Positions 1-12,515 of a stretch of 64,000 nt of DNA are shown piece after piece. The stretch is from Trissonchulus latispiculum (taxonomy: Eukaryota; Nematoda; Enoplea; Enoplida; Ironidae), in the NCBI GenBank assembly GCA_030248195.1, contig JASAND010026138.1:1-64000 (forward strand). Reading direction: 5' to 3'. Below the pieces are notes generated by a model. That model saw nothing but the letters and a program-made list of their open reading frames with translations. It did no database searches and was not told the DNA's origin. Position 1 is the first letter of the stretch, and each line of letters begins with the position of its first letter. The position numbers and the translations under genes were made by a program.

Positions 1-1157
1 TTGACTTTTTCGCCTATGTTTTACATATATTTAGTCGCTGGATAACGGTAATATACCGCTATCCAGCGTAAATTTCACATCGAGAATCTTCATAGTTACG
101 CCAGAACGGCGTAAATTTGACTTTTTCACCTATGTTTTACATGTATTCACGCCGGATAACGGTAATATACCGCTATCCGGCGTAAATATGAAAAATTGAG
201 AATTTTTATAGTTACGCCAGAGCGGCGTAAATTTGACTTTTTCGCCTATGTTTTACATGTATTTACGCCGGATAACGGTAATATACCGCTATCCGGCGTA
301 AATATGAAAAATTGAGAATTTTCATAGTTACGCCAGAGCGGCGTAAATTTGACATTTTCGCCTATGTTTTACATGTATTTACGCCGGATAACGGCAATAT
401 ACCGCTATCCGGCGTAAATATGAAAAATTGAGAATTTTCATAGTTACGCCAGAGCGGCGTAAATTTGACTTTTTCGCCTATGTTTTACATGTATTTACGC
501 CGGATAACGGTAATATACCGCTATCCGGCGTAAATATAAAAAATTGAGAATTTTCATAGTTACTCCAGAGCGGCGTGAATTTGACATGTTTGCCCACGTT
601 TTTCATGTATTTACGCCGGATAACGGTAATATACCGCTATCCGGCGTAAATATGAAAAATTGAGAATTTTCATAGTTACGCCAGAGCGGCGTAAATTTGA
701 CTTTTTCGCCTTTTTACATGTATTTACGCCGGATAACGGTAATATACCGCTATCCGGCGTAAATATGAAAAATTGAGAATTTTCATAGTTACGCCAGAGC
801 GGCGTAAATTTGACTTTTTCGCCTATGTTTTACATGTATTTACGCCGGATAACGGTAATATACCGCTATCCGGCGTAAATATGAAAAATTGAGAATTTTC
901 ATAATTACGCCAGAGCGGCGTAAATTTGACTTTTTCGCCTATGTTTTACATGTATTTACGCCGGATAACGGTAATATACCGCTATCCGGCGTAAATATGA
1001 AAAATTGAGAATTTTCATAGTTACGCCAGAGCGGCGTAAATTTGACTTTTTCGCCTACGTTTTACATGTATTTACGCCGGATAACGGTAATATACCGCTA
1101 TCCGGCGTAAATATGAAAAACTGAGAATTTTCATAGTTACGCCAGAGCGGCATAAAT
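1..1157. repeat. 116-bp satellite array with palindromic core
   Basis: About ten head-to-tail units. The unit start recurs at 1, 117, 233, 349 and 465, giving a period of 116 bp. One unit near 700 is a few bases shorter. Each unit contains a near-perfect palindrome of about 40 bp (arms TTTACGCCGGATA and its complement around an AT-rich centre) and a second short GCC/GGC inverted pair. The array touches the left edge, so its full length is unknown. The last unit decays at about 1150. Confidence 0.95.
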
Positions 1158-1589
1158 TTGAATTCTTCGTCCGTAGGCTATTTACCCCAGTAACTGAAAA
1201 GACGCAAGGCCCTTCGGGAATAAAGGAATTGTTTTAAGGTTATCGCGCTCCTTTGGATGTAGCTTATAGCAGTGGTGTATGTATTTGTTGTTCCATGGTG
1301 TTTGGTAAGCAGATAGCCCTTCGGGAATGAAGGACTTCGTTTAGTGGAGGCATTTTGAATTATATTGCACTGTAAATGGTTGCTATCAAGTGCAATCATA
1401 AAAGGTGCCGGATGGCAGTTTCGTTAATTTTATAAAATAGTTTGCAGCCAGCTAAATGACTGCTTCATAGTATTCCAGGTTATGCAGGTTAGTTATTTTC
1501 AAAGTTTGGATCATGCTGCACAAATTTGAAAAGTTGTGCAGTGGATCTGCACAACTATTAGCTATGGTGCCGGATAGCAGAGTTGGGCC
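1158..1589. other. Unassigned sequence after the satellite
   Basis: A short motif (AGCCCTTCGGGAATGAAGGA and a variant) occurs twice, near 1208 and 1314. Nothing else is recognisable. Confidence 0.4.
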
Positions 1590-1869
1590 GAACTATTTTC
1601 TCAAACTAATGTCTTTTCGCCTATGAAGTCACTATTACTACTATCTTCAAAAGAACTTCCACGACCACCTCCTGCAAGTTCACTGTTACGGCAAAACCCA
1701 CCCCACCGCTGGTACTCCTGAAATCACAGTCGAAAATTCTCCATCCCACGAAATCCTCCCCGCACGAAATCCGCCTCCTCCGCGCTTCCATGACCAGCTC
1801 AATGAATTCACTTTTTGCCACACGCCCACCATCGCAACCACCACGCTTCTTACCGCTTAAAAATGGCAT
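1590..1869 (-). pseudogene. Degenerate RGG-box fragment, possibly a GAR1 last-exon relic
   Basis: On the minus strand, the DNA resembles the RGG-coding last exon of the GAR1 gene found at 46193-46560. It has GGTGGT/GGATTTCGTG/GATTTCAGG blocks, and the translation GGGRGSSFEDSSNS near the end falls where GAR1 has its Gly/Asn/Ser tail. The RGG-like peptides are spread over two frames, and one of those frames has internal stops, so it is not an intact RGG gene. An open frame of 82 codons starting at 1869 is probably only a by-product of the G-rich sequence. The link to GAR1 is by eye; an unrelated RGG protein could also be the source. Confidence 0.3.
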
Positions 1870-2157
1870 AGATACAAAGTGACCAACGGAGAGAACTCCA
1901 GCCTACAGATGGCTACAGAGTGTCTCCGAATTCTCAACCCAAAGTCAGGCAGAAGTATCAAATCAAATGTTACCAGGTAGAAAATCGAAAACATGTTATT
2001 ACTACATAATAAGGACCAGATCAATTGGTGGGCGAGAGTGAAAGATGGTCAGTCCAGTGTTAGCCAACATTATAGAGTTGAATATTAACATACTTATTAA
2101 CATGTTAACATACATACATAATATTATCGAAACAACCCTGTAATTTCTGCCCAGGTG

Positions 2158-2228
<71 letters not shown>

Positions 2229-4069
2229 CACCGTTTTGATAGCAGGGTTAATGTTGCAACCCAATCACAGCCCATGCTGAAGAACATTGGCCCCAAAGTT
2301 GCAACCCAGGATGGGTCAGACTTGAACTGGACTTATGTTTTAGTATAAAGCTTGATGGATGACTCCAAAAGTTTATAACTAAGGAGTCTTCGTGGGTACC
2401 CGGGGGTACGAGCGGGTCGGTGTACTGCGTGGGTCAAAACATGTGACCTGCAGCGCAAGGGTCGTCAAATGTTGGTCAGTTGGTCAAAAAATTAGATTTT
2501 AGCATTAAAATTTCAAAATCGCCGAAATTTAGCATTCACCAGTTTTTTCCATAAACTGGCAAAAATTATTTCAGCTTTCACAATAGTATTTCCATATTTA
2601 ATAAAGAAAACCAAAGAAAACAGAAACAGTGCGTAAAGCTTGACCGGTTTTAAATTCTTTATTTTCAGACTCTTACCTTACCACCTACCACCACACGCCT
2701 TGGTCAAGGGTCACATCCATTAGGTCCGACGGTATGTTCATCGTCTTCAGAGACTCCGATATACTAGATATAGGCAAGAGACAAGTACAAGTACACAATA
2801 GATAAGAGTACGAAACTCTTACACTATTATGTACTAAAGAAGAGTTGACGAATGCGATTTTTTTGACGAGCCATCCCAGCACATCCCACTTGTTTACTGA
2901 AAATAAAAATTAATCCCAAGTTATGCCACATCGGCTGAAACTTGAATTAAAAATCAGACAAGTGTTTATAATCATGTAACGAAGATATGTACGTAGAAAG
3001 CCATTCTACCCATGCAATAAGATTATATGCTGTTCTTAGTTTGTTTTGAAACAAGCAATATTGTCTGCAAAAGATTAAAATGTTGTCAGAGGAACATTTT
3101 CATAAATTGTAGGCCTGCTGCGCAGCGGAATGATTTTTAAGTTGAAGAAACTGAGTTTTAGCACAAGCCGTCCAAATTTGACCAAGATTTGATTTGCAGT
3201 TATTGCATCTTGATTAAACCCTCAGAGAATTTTCAATATTCGCATGCCAATTGACCGTTGCTTATGCAACTCTGTTCTTACTACGGAGTTCTTGCTTGCT
3301 TACTTTAGAAAATTTATCTGCAAAACATTGAGTAAAAGCTGCTACATAGTGTTGGTTGAAGAATTTACCCTGCCCTGCTAATAAAAATACAACATATTCT
3401 TTTATTTTGTTTCATGCATTCGAAAAATTTTGGCCTGTTTATGTTAGCCTTAACTATGGTGAGTCATCAATTAAAAGGAAGAGACTATATTTCCTGCTTT
3501 GAAATTTCCAATTCGACATGAGTACATATACGTATGTAATACTTGGAAACAAAAGAAAAGACTGGAATTCACACACAAATTATGCTGGTCCTATGTTAAA
3601 CCACTACGTACACGCATTTATGGTGAAATGCATTCTTATCAAGTAATTTGCTTGCAAGAGCTCGGGCTGAGCAAACATAAGAGAACTGCTGCGCTGAGGC
3701 GCAGCAGGAAAATTTAAACAGATAATATTAGGGATGCATGTTCTAACTAGGAATTGACAAAATTCTTTTCACAGCTTTATTAAATTTTCAACATTTGCAA
3801 CAGCGTGACTTATAGACAGTTTGATCGCAGTGGCAAATTTTACGTCAAAATCGGTGAACAAGCTCTGTAATAGCTCAGCCCTTCCTACACCCAGCAGAAG
3901 TTCTTTACGAAAAAATAAAAAGAACTACTGAATGATTGTCAAAGATTGGAAAATATCAGAAACTAATATCGTATCCATATTGAATCAAACGAAAATTTAA
4001 ATAAAATAAATCTTCTCCGGTCCAAGGTTTTAAAAAAATCAATATGCAACGAAGAGAAGAAACCCAGCT
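1870..4069. other. Intergenic sequence with a (TA)n microsatellite at 2156-2227
   Basis: A TA dinucleotide tract of about 70 bp, interrupted once by a G, lies at 2156-2227. The rest is AT-rich without a convincing gene. Short open frames exist but show no recognisable family or splice structure. Confidence 0.5.
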
Positions 4070-4074
4070 GCTTA

Positions 4075-4345
4075 CCCGAATTCTTTATCTCTCAAATAAT
4101 AGACGAATTAGTTAGAACAGGGTTGCAACAGTATTTAATGAAATATGCGGCAGCCTGATCTGAAATGATTTGATTGTGGAGTATAACAATCATATACATT
4201 TAGCAGTATTGCGCCGTTAAAGAACATAACCACTTCTGGCTCGCCTGTGAGTGCGATCGGGAGGAGCGAATGGCCATTTGGTCAACGAATTCCATTTGGC
4301 AAAGGACAGTTGTTCACCACTCGCCATGATATTTTAGAGAGCACA
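4075..4345 (-). pseudogene. Truncated third copy of the LRAT-like gene (3' part)
   Basis: This stretch repeats, with many changes, the 3' half of the LRAT-like copy that starts 25 bp away at 4370. It keeps the NNCPLPNGIR segment and the YLRDKEFG-like end. It has stop codons and frame changes, and the cysteine motif region is scrambled. The two copies lie head to tail, which points to local tandem duplication followed by decay. Confidence 0.6.
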
Positions 4346-4369
4346 GGTTAAGCGGAGCAGCTCAGCTGG

Positions 4370-4977
4370 TTAACCTAATTCTTTATCTCTCAAATAATTA
4401 GCATTTAACAGATTTGTAACAGTTTTACCAATGTATGCGGCGGCCTGTTTTGAAACGATTTGATTGTACAGTATAAAATTTGTATAAGCTTGGCAGGTGT
4501 GTGCCGTCAATGAATAAGGCCATTTCTGGCCGATTGTCAGTGCGATCAGGTAGAGCGAATGGCCATTTGGCCTACGAATTCCATTTGGCAAAGGACAGTT
4601 GTTCATCACTCGCCATGATCTTTTAGAGAGCACAGATAGAGATGGCTCTATACAAACAATGCCCGATCCTTTCCCGATCTTCTTAACGTTGACAATGTAA
4701 CTTCTGCTGTTAAAGTTCACGGCAATTCCTGTATGGTACAAGGCCGTGTCCCCAATTGAAGCCTCCACTCTATCTAAGGTTTCAGTATTCCAAAATTGCG
4801 GGTGATTCACCAGTCGGTATTTATCTGGATCTTAGGAGGCAGAGAGACTAGTCTCTGCAACTTGTACTTGAGTACAGTGCCATAAGAGCAGTGACTGTTT
4901 CTGTGAACCACACCTTGCAGCTTTGAATAATGATTCAAAGGAACCGTGACTTTTAGACAGATTTCTTTAGCTTCATT
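4370..4977 (-). pseudogene. LRAT-like (papain-fold acyltransferase/hydrolase) gene copy 1, broken
   Basis: The exon begins after an acceptor (TTTGCAG) at 4978-4980 and is homologous over its length to the copy at 32899-33510. The protein has the two marks expected of the LRAT/NlpC-P60 fold: an HTGIAV segment (histidine before a beta strand) and, about 80 residues later, a cysteine before a helix (HTCQAYTNFIL). In the other copy the latter reads HNCQAYTDFIL, the usual NC pair of LRAT proteins; here N is replaced by T. A stop codon follows TDW near 4810, so the open part is 4370-4810 (146 codons). LRAT proteins transfer or hydrolyse acyl groups on membranes, but the substrate here is unknown. 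The family call rests on motif spacing only. Confidence 0.5.
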
Positions 4978-6607
4978 CTGCAAATATAATTCACCGATTT
5001 GATCAGTTAACAGTTAATATGCTTTCTCTGCTTCAGCTTGTTTAAATCACGAGGAAAACTTTAAGGACTTTAAAATCTAATTTAAGTTGTTACTTTTCGT
5101 TTTGGAATTAGTGTGGTTTGCAGTTTAACTGAAATTAATAAAAAATTCGTGCCGAAATCAATTGTAAGCCAAGCGTCAGCTTTACCATTATATCTTAACA
5201 GCACTTCTAGTCTGTCTATTCTACACCATCCAGTTCACAGTAGGAATTTTCTTTTAATAATCATGAAATTTTGTCTTGTTAACACTTGTTGAGTTCAATA
5301 TCGCTGCATTTCGAATAGGTGGAATTGTGCAGACTATGATACGTTTGCCACGGCTGCTCGTGGTTACGGTAACTGTTGCTGTTAATTGCAGTTACTTTTT
5401 AGTTATATAACGTTATAACTACATGGAACACTTAGAGGACGCTCTGGACCTTCTGTCAAAGTATACAATGTCACTAGACTGTACAATGTATTATGTACTC
5501 TTGGTAGTATCAGAACACACTTCGACATTTCATTCTAAGTTTAGAACCAAGTTAACAAAAGCAAGAAAGCCAGTTTCAATTATCTTGAGTGCAGCTCAAG
5601 TGACTCAAGATGTCAGCGAGTACAGGAACTGATCTCATAAAAACTTGTTTTACAAAATTAGGACTCAGTTTCAGTCATTGACCATCATTACAAAGAGACA
5701 GCTTGAAAATAAAACTGCTAACAAATCAACTGCAACAGAAATTGTTTGAACATGGTTGTCTCAGTAACTGTTTTCAGTTTCAGTTTCTGTTGGAGTTTAA
5801 ATTTCAATTTCAGCGAATCACAGGAAACTGTAATCTGAGACTTAACACTTCACTTTATGCTAACCTTTATGAAAATCTTCCCTTAGCAAAATGCACTAAG
5901 ACGAATGGGACTTCTGTATTATTTTTAAATTTTGGTCCTACTAAAACTACATAGTGATAACAATATGCCATCAAATTGTCTTCAGTTATCAGTGGCATGC
6001 TCTTATATCATGTACTCTTAGTTGTACTAGTATTTTTCGAATATCAATATATTGAACATGTAGTCGAAGTTTTGGCTAAAAAATAAACTCAGCCGGTTTC
6101 GGGAATGAACTGAAGGAAGGGAACAGAATATTCGAGGCAAATGGAAAGCGCTGCCACAATATCATCAATCCAAGTAAGAACTGGCACAATTTAATTGCTC
6201 CAAATATAGGCTAGCAAAGCTAATTGATATACAATCATCAACACCAACCTTAGCTATCCAGAGATCAGCCAACTAACTAACTGGCAAACACGCTAGTTCA
6301 TCTCGAGCTCCCCAGAAAAAACCTATCTAAAAATCAATTGCCATTTCTGGCATTAACTGGTTTTATCAGGCTTTTCAATCTTGAGAATTTCTCGTATTGG
6401 ATCATTAGTCTTTCCAAATAATTATATAATTCTATATTTGATTCTTACAGACATGACGACAGGGTCAGAGCTGGGACAGTCTGCGGTTATATTTTATTCA
6501 TTGTCTGATGTGACTGATCTCACACTGTCTGATCTCACACTTTACTGAACTCGTTGCACGATAGTTAAACATGGGTAGATAAAACAGAAATTCTAATAAT
6601 TAACCTG
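4978..6607. other. Intergenic, no recognised feature
   Basis: AT-rich sequence with only short, low-complexity open frames (for example 5423-5632 and 5703-5954 on the plus strand) that match nothing I know. The acceptor of the LRAT-like exon is at its left edge; the upstream exon was not found. Confidence 0.4.
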
Positions 6608-7320
6608 TTGTCTAGGCATATTTTTGTGCCAAAGCGCATCTTGCTAGGCTGCACGACACAGTTTTTTCAGGATTTGGATTATCTTTTCAGTGTCGCCAGG
6701 CAACCCACTGGTTGTAAACAGCCAAATGTTCCGTTTGAATGGCATGAGCTCTCCACTGACTTTACCAGCTTTATCAATTTCGTTGCAGCCTAGTATTTCA
6801 CTGATTGAATGAACAATTGAACCCGTTGCCGTTACCAATGTATCCGATGTAGCATCGCAAAATTGGTTGGTTTGAATCCCAAAGGTGCAACCATTGCGTT
6901 ATTAGCTTCGAAGACGTGTTATATGTATACTCGTGACGTACACTGGATTCATTTGCATGCTCGTGACGTACACTGGGTCGTGATCACAACCATATATGGA
7001 CATCGCAGCACAGATTTGGAGAGTACGGACAGTATTTTGGGTTTACACAAATTACTAGGCGGCAACTGTTTACAAACATGAGCAAGACCATCTGAAAATG
7101 AAAATTCTTAAATCAACTGACGCAGACTCATTCCTACAGCTTCATCATCGGAGACCATTTTATTTGATTCCACGAATACGCCAGAAAGTAGTCCTTTCGA
7201 TGCATTGGACAAGTCAACAGTCTCTCTGAGCTGTTGTAGTTTCCAAACTTTAAAACTCAGCGATAAAGCATTCTGTTTCAGTTTTCCTGGAGCTACCACT
7301 GCCACAACGCCTACTGCTAT
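6608..7320 (-). other. Two possible minus-strand exons of unknown type
   Basis: Two minus-strand open stretches, at about 6644-6905 and 7108-7317, have a balanced amino-acid composition and end in stops (KKLCRAA and GMSLRQLI). Neither starts with a well-placed ATG, and I recognise no domain. They could be the ends of decayed transposon or host exons. Treat as unproven. Confidence 0.2.
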
Positions 7321-7981
7321 CTAATTTAAGCGTTGGCACAATTAAATCCAGTCAATTGTTTCATTGAATGAATACCATATAAAGAATTCGTCTTAGCCTG
7401 TGGTGGATCTATTCGTTCAAATTAATAGCTGAAAGCAGAAACTTGAATGTGTGAAACAGAAGCCGTTCCTTATCTTGACATAATAAGTTGGTGCAGAAAT
7501 GTCAGAACTGAAACTGGGACGGCTAGAGGCAACCATTTTACGGAAGTATATGTTTAATCTAGTTAAAGCAACAAATACATAATTTCATACAATTCGTAAA
7601 CACTTTTATACAAATCAGGCAGAGACAAATATCCTTACCAAGGTGTGTCCTTATCAAACTTTAGTCTTTTGGAAACTTTCAAGTCGGGCACTAAGGGCAA
7701 ATCCATATCGATTTAAAAAATAAGCTATATGTGTGCAGGAAAATTTTTTATAGTTCGCCCCACTCCAGGTGGCACACGCCCGTTAGCAATGGTGTCAGTA
7801 TTGCGTAAACTGACTGGGGACTGACACCGGTTGAATTGCTTTTGCAATTAACCGAGGCGTTTGACAAGGTTGGTGATGTACTTATTATTGCTGCCTAAGC
7901 AATAAGTACACCGCGGCAGCTGCACGTACAGGGCTGCCCCTTGGATCTCGGTGAATTGCCACCAGGGAGGATAGGTGCCAC
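7321..7981. other. Sequence left of the inverted-repeat element
   Basis: It contains short palindromes around 7800-7920 (for example TACTTATTATTGC/GCAATAAGTA). These look like the end of another small repeat into which the CAAGAGTAC element inserted. No gene was seen. Confidence 0.35.
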
Positions 7982-9163
7982 CAAGAGTACATAATAACTA
8001 AGAGTGTGACAAGCGTCAATCTCTTAGTTATTAGGTTTGGGATATCATCTGCACGATAACGGCTGACCCTCCCCCACAAATTAGACCCATCACTTCAAAG
8101 AAATTTTCACGCTATGTTTGTGTTCTAAAGCTCAAAAACACACTAGTCAGTTTGTTCAATGTGCGTCTGTTGCGAGCTTCAGTATACAAGCATAGCGTGC
8201 AAATTTCTTTGAAGTGATGGGTCTAATTTGTGGGGGGGGGTGTCAGCCGTTATCGTGCAGATGATGTCCCAAGCCTAAAGCCGATTTCACACGATGGGGA
8301 TTTTCATGGGGATTCCCCTGGGGAATCCCCCGGGGACACAACATTCGAAAGTTTTCCCAAAAATCCCCAGGGGATCCCCATGGGGCCTTTTCATGGGGAT
8401 TCTGTTCACACGATGGGGACAGTCCCCAGGGGATTCTTACTATGGATAGCGTGTTGTCTGTGCATTGTTATTACGAATACGAACGAATGGAATTACTGAT
8501 TCTTCACGATTTGAAGAGTATAATGTAATTTCAATTCAAAATAATCAACATTTCAACATAATCATCAACATGATCAACATAATAAACATTTATTAACATT
8601 TATATCACTGGATTTAACTCGTGATAACTAACGTAAAACATATTTATAATAATTTAATCTAAAGTTTAGTCGTTTAGTGCAGCAGATAGTTTTGACAACG
8701 ATTTTCCTTCTTTTTGTTTTTCATTTTTGATAATGAGTTATATATTTTAGTAGTTTTGCTTATCTTTGTTTTTAACAAATTATCAAACCTTGGGAAATTG
8801 AGGTACTGCACCCATTTTCCTTATCGCCGCACACGATATTATTTCGGATTTAGTCAAAGTACGTTTAAAACTGCCTTGGCAACAATGTCAGCTGATTTTT
8901 GCTGCTCTCTGATTGGTTGTTTCATGGGGATCCCCATAGAAAATTGCTCGCCGAGCAATCCGTCCCCATGGGGATTTTCATGGGGATCCCCACGAAAATC
9001 CCCATAGAAATCCCCATGGGGCGTCCCCGTGGGGATAGATGGGGTCCCCATGGGGATCCCCATGGGGAAATCCCCTGGGGAAGCCCCACGAAAATCCCCA
9101 TCGTGTGAAATCGGCTTAATAGAGCTTGACGCTTGTCACACTCTTAGTTATTATGTACTCTTG
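7982..9163. mobile_element. CAAGAGTAC inverted-repeat element, copy 1 (carries a nested element)
   Basis: The ends are CAAGAGTACATAAT and its complement. The element is flanked by a 7-bp direct repeat GTGCCAC at 7975-7981 and 9164-9170, which I read as the target duplication. The arms are long and internally palindromic, including runs of C/G beside GGCTGACC. An 838-bp second element (8279-9116) splits the right arm. No transposase frame is present, so it must move in trans. Confidence 0.9.
8279..9116. mobile_element. Nested inverted-repeat element with TAA target site (PIF/Harbinger-like)
   Basis: The ends are AGCCGATTTCACACGATGGG and its complement. TAA stands on each side (8276-8278 and 9117-9119). 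The family member at 37714-38052 shows the unoccupied site, reading CCTAATAACTAAGAG without the insert. A 3-bp TWA duplication is typical of PIF/Harbinger elements. The subterminal parts consist of many CATGGGGAT/ATCCCCATG repeats. No transposase was seen. Confidence 0.8.
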
Positions 9164-9170
9164 GTGCCAC

Positions 9171-10228
9171 CAGGGGGATTGCCACCAAGGGGATATATAC
9201 AGTGTCAGCTAATTTGGGCATGTAGGTTCTGGCCTGGCTGAGCCATTACGCGAGGCAAGCATTCACACAAAGTGAAACTCAACGGTAAAGAATCTATTTA
9301 CATGTAGGTGTTTGGGTTTAAAATGGAAAGGCACGGAAAAAGAATGAACTTCTCAAAGAACAGATCAAAGTTCGATAATACCAGACAGATAAAATATTCA
9401 AAGCTTAGGAAATGACTTCTAGCAGCAACTTTTGACTCTCTTGAGTTTCGACCTGCAATTTCACAGAAAAGCAAAAATGCCAGTAGAAAAGCATAATTGC
9501 AACTCCAGTCAGCGTATGACCGAGAGTTTGAGAACGGCCAGTAAGGCAGAGCGTCGGGTTGTACATGAATGCCAAGACCTTTTTAGGGAGGTTTACACTA
9601 TCAAACTTTCGTATAGCTTCATTTCAAAAGAAACTTGTGTGAAGCAACAACAGTTGAATATGATTGGATGCCGTGGAATTTTCAGTAGCAAACTGCTTGC
9701 TTGTTTGATGGACAGGGTAAGCTGCATGTCGGATAGAAAATGTTTGCTCTGATATTTGTTCCATCTGATAAAGTCAGACACTCTTGGTCAGACGGATGCT
9801 TGATAGTGTATTCAACTTCAAATCCGTAAAACTTGAAAATTTCTATAAGTTGAGCAGTGTAGAAATGACAGCTCCAGAACTAGCCGCCGCCGCCGGTGGT
9901 AGCCAGAAATTATGACGACGACGACGAAGAAGAAAAAGAAGAAGAAGAGTATAACGTAAAGCTAAAAAACATTCCATATATAAGCGAAAGAGGGATGATG
10001 ATAATGATAATGACTTTCGCTAAAAATTTCAGGTTTGGGAGCTTATTTATCCCGAACAAAAGGCCAAACGCAAAATCCGGAAAAATAGCCCTCGACACTT
10101 GTTCTGAGAATGCGTGTGCAAACCCGCTTTCGATTAGCGTACTCAAAACAATAGAATTGCCACTTTCAAAAATTCACATTATCGTTGCTGTGTTCAAAGA
10201 GAGTTGCTGCAGAGAGCTAATTTTTGAA
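9171..10228. other. No supported gene
   Basis: A GAC/GAA triplet-rich run at about 9912-9950 gives a run of acidic residues in one frame. Open frames here are short and overlap the antisense of the integrase relic that follows, so I do not call a gene. Confidence 0.35.
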
Positions 10229-10480
10229 TCGTTCAATGCGCTGGACGGAAATGAAGGTCTATTGCCTGAAACCACCACTTCTGATAATCCAAAGCGTGCG
10301 AAGACGGATGATAAAGCCAGAATGGTAGACTCCACAGTCGTAGATACTGAGGTATGACTTCGACCCACTTTGTCAAGCTGTCGTCAAAAACCAACAGATT
10401 GTGGCCATAGACATAAGCAAAGTCGTTATTAAGTTTTTCCAACTTGAGTAAGCAAAATAGCTGCTTTCTTTCTTTGATCA
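10229..10480 (-). pseudogene. Gypsy-type integrase core fragment (copy 1)
   Basis: The minus strand reads a retroviral-type integrase core in two frames: a TKWVEV-like segment, then VESTILALSSVFARFGLSEV followed by a VVSGN segment where the second catalytic Asp of the DDE triad is expected. In this copy the usual VVSDNGP has become VVSGNRP, so that Asp is lost. It starts abruptly at about 10229, where the homology with 34646 onward begins. The frame change and truncation make it a relic. Confidence 0.75.
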
Positions 10481-11513
10481 TCTATATCGTGTGCCACAAA
10501 GTACAACTGGATTCTTTCCGAGTAGGAGTCCAACGCTGCCTCACCCGGAATAAAAGGTTCAAAGTCAAGTACATTCATTATGACAGTGCGCCAATGTTCG
10601 ATTTGGAACTGAAATACTTCAGATAATTACCAGAAACGCTGGTTGCAATGTTTACAGCTTATACTACGACTTGACATGAAATTGACAGAACAAATCTAAT
10701 TCAACATTTTATCTCATATTTTAATATCTTTAATCTTCTGCAGCTCAACACCGTCTTTTTAAAATAGTTCATCTCGAAAGCCTCTACAGGACCAGATATG
10801 CACAATGGATTAAAAAGAAAAAAGTTTAATGCCTAAAACTTGAAATTCATTTTTAAAATTTAGCTGAAATTCTTAAGTTTCCACTAAAAATACAAAAAAT
10901 TTCTCTGACTCTCATTTTCCCGGTTTTTCCCGGTGTTTCACGATTTTCCCTGATATTCCCGGTTTTTCGCGGTCGCATGAACCCTGGTTTGTGGACTCCT
11001 CTGATTTGGGCTTTTACAGACGAATCGTGAACGTTAAACTATATTGTTATAGTTCTGCCCATATAAATATTCAAAACGTAATTTCTAAACGTTTGATTTT
11101 CTAGCTGTAACCGTATATAATATTGTTTTCAGGTGCAGAGCTAGCAGAAACAGAAAAGACCCTGGTAGAAGAATACGAAAACTTAAAAATGTTGTAACAT
11201 TCCTATCTTCTACCGAAAAATACTCTGAACATTTTATACGTATGCTGACTAATTTGTGTGTAATATACTGTAATTGTGAAGTAAAATGTATGTTATCAGT
11301 AAATGCGGCGATCATTAGTCTGTTCAGGATGGCTGTCTTCAGTGATCTTTCAAATCTAATGCTATCACATTGCCCTTCTAGGGAATCAAGGACCGACCCT
11401 GGAATCGACTTTTATGGGATATAAATAAGCTATAATATAGGATTCTTTTGTTGCTTTCCTGTGTTGTTATTAGTCCATTGACTGAATAATTCCATTTGTT
11501 TGTGTTTGTTGAC

Positions 11514-12245
11514 TAAAGCTCGGTTCATACTTATTTTCCGTTTGTGCCTTTGTACGTTTGTCTGGTTGTCCGTTTGCAGAAAAGACAGTGGTCATACTCG
11601 TTTTCCTGACTGTCCGTTTCCGAATTGGTGGTGTCTGTTTTGCTGTTTTAAATTTTAATACACCATTTAGCCTTTTGCTGAATTGCTGTTTCTGTTTTTG
11701 AGTCGTCTGACACTTTCTGTTTATCAGATTGGTTACAGCATTATGTTGCTTCAAATTTTCAATCTCCAAAAAAGTTAAAGCTTAGAACAAAACTATCTTT
11801 CAAAGTAACTGCTTAATGCAGGCGATAAATCAGCTAATAAATCTTTAAAACATTCCAAATTCAAATACAAACTTTAAATTAAACCAGCACGTGATAGTTC
11901 TAGACATTTTTGATCGTCTACTGCATACGAACAAACGGATTTCAAGCCACAAATGGAGCTATTACACACAAAACATACAAAAATTTCGTTTTATACATTC
12001 CGGCTCTAGCCGCAATAAAAATCAAAAACCCCAAAGCACACCCTCCTACCACATATTAACACAAGCACCATTAACTAAAAAACTGGCAAAAACTCAAAAA
12101 CTCTCTCAAAAAGCGCAAGAAACAACTGCTTTATTACAACTATATATTTTATTACAACAGTTAATATAGGACCACAAGTTATTGGTCCCCCTGGCCCCTC
12201 TGCATTGGGAAGGGGCCAGGACGGTCGTTTTCGATGTTGGGTACA
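11514..12245. other. Inserted sequence with a possible transposon end
   Basis: The sequence CTCGGTTCATACTTATTTTC at 11519 looks like the terminal repeat of a DNA transposon, but I could not find a matching end. No intact gene was found. Confidence 0.25.
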
Positions 12246-12515
12246 TTAGCGGTCGTCGTCGTTCGGCCGGATCATCGGATTCGCTGGGTAAATTGTGACC
12301 ATTTCCACTCCATATCTAGCCAATATTCTCCTTCCCTCGTTCGAAAAGATGTCAGCAGAGTTGTGACCCTCCTGCACAATACGGAAGAGGAGGGCATACA
12401 CAGCCTCTCTGATGTACACACCCACGTTTGGCCTGTGCCCCCGTCCGATCGTTCTGTTCAAGTCATTCCTGTGTCGTCGTAGTCGGTCGCGGTAAAAAGA
12501 AAGTTGTCGGCCTAA
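12246..12515 (-). CDS. Possible last exon of an unknown gene
   Basis: An open stretch of about 89 codons on the minus strand begins after a good acceptor (TTTATTTTAG) at about 12516-12525 and ends at a stop at 12246. The product is Arg-rich at the start (RDRLRRHRNDLNR) and then amphipathic (REAVYALLFRIVQEG), ending in an acidic tail. It lies inside the 1.77-kb insertion of the dispersed block, so it may be the 3' exon of a transposon gene. I do not recognise the family, and no upstream exon was identified. Confidence 0.3.
   Translation of the reverse strand, partial: LGRQLSFYRDRLRRHRNDLNRTIGRGHRPNVGVYIREAVYALLFRIVQEGHNSADIFSNEGRRILARYGVEMVTIYPANPMIRPNDDDR

Noticed and set aside
1..1157. Evenly spaced repeats considered as a CRISPR array
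   Set aside because: The units are contiguous tandem copies without unique spacers, and the genome is eukaryotic.
9896..10357. 153-codon plus-strand frame with an acidic start
   Set aside because: Its second half is antisense to the integrase relic, and the acidic start comes from a GAA/GAC tract.
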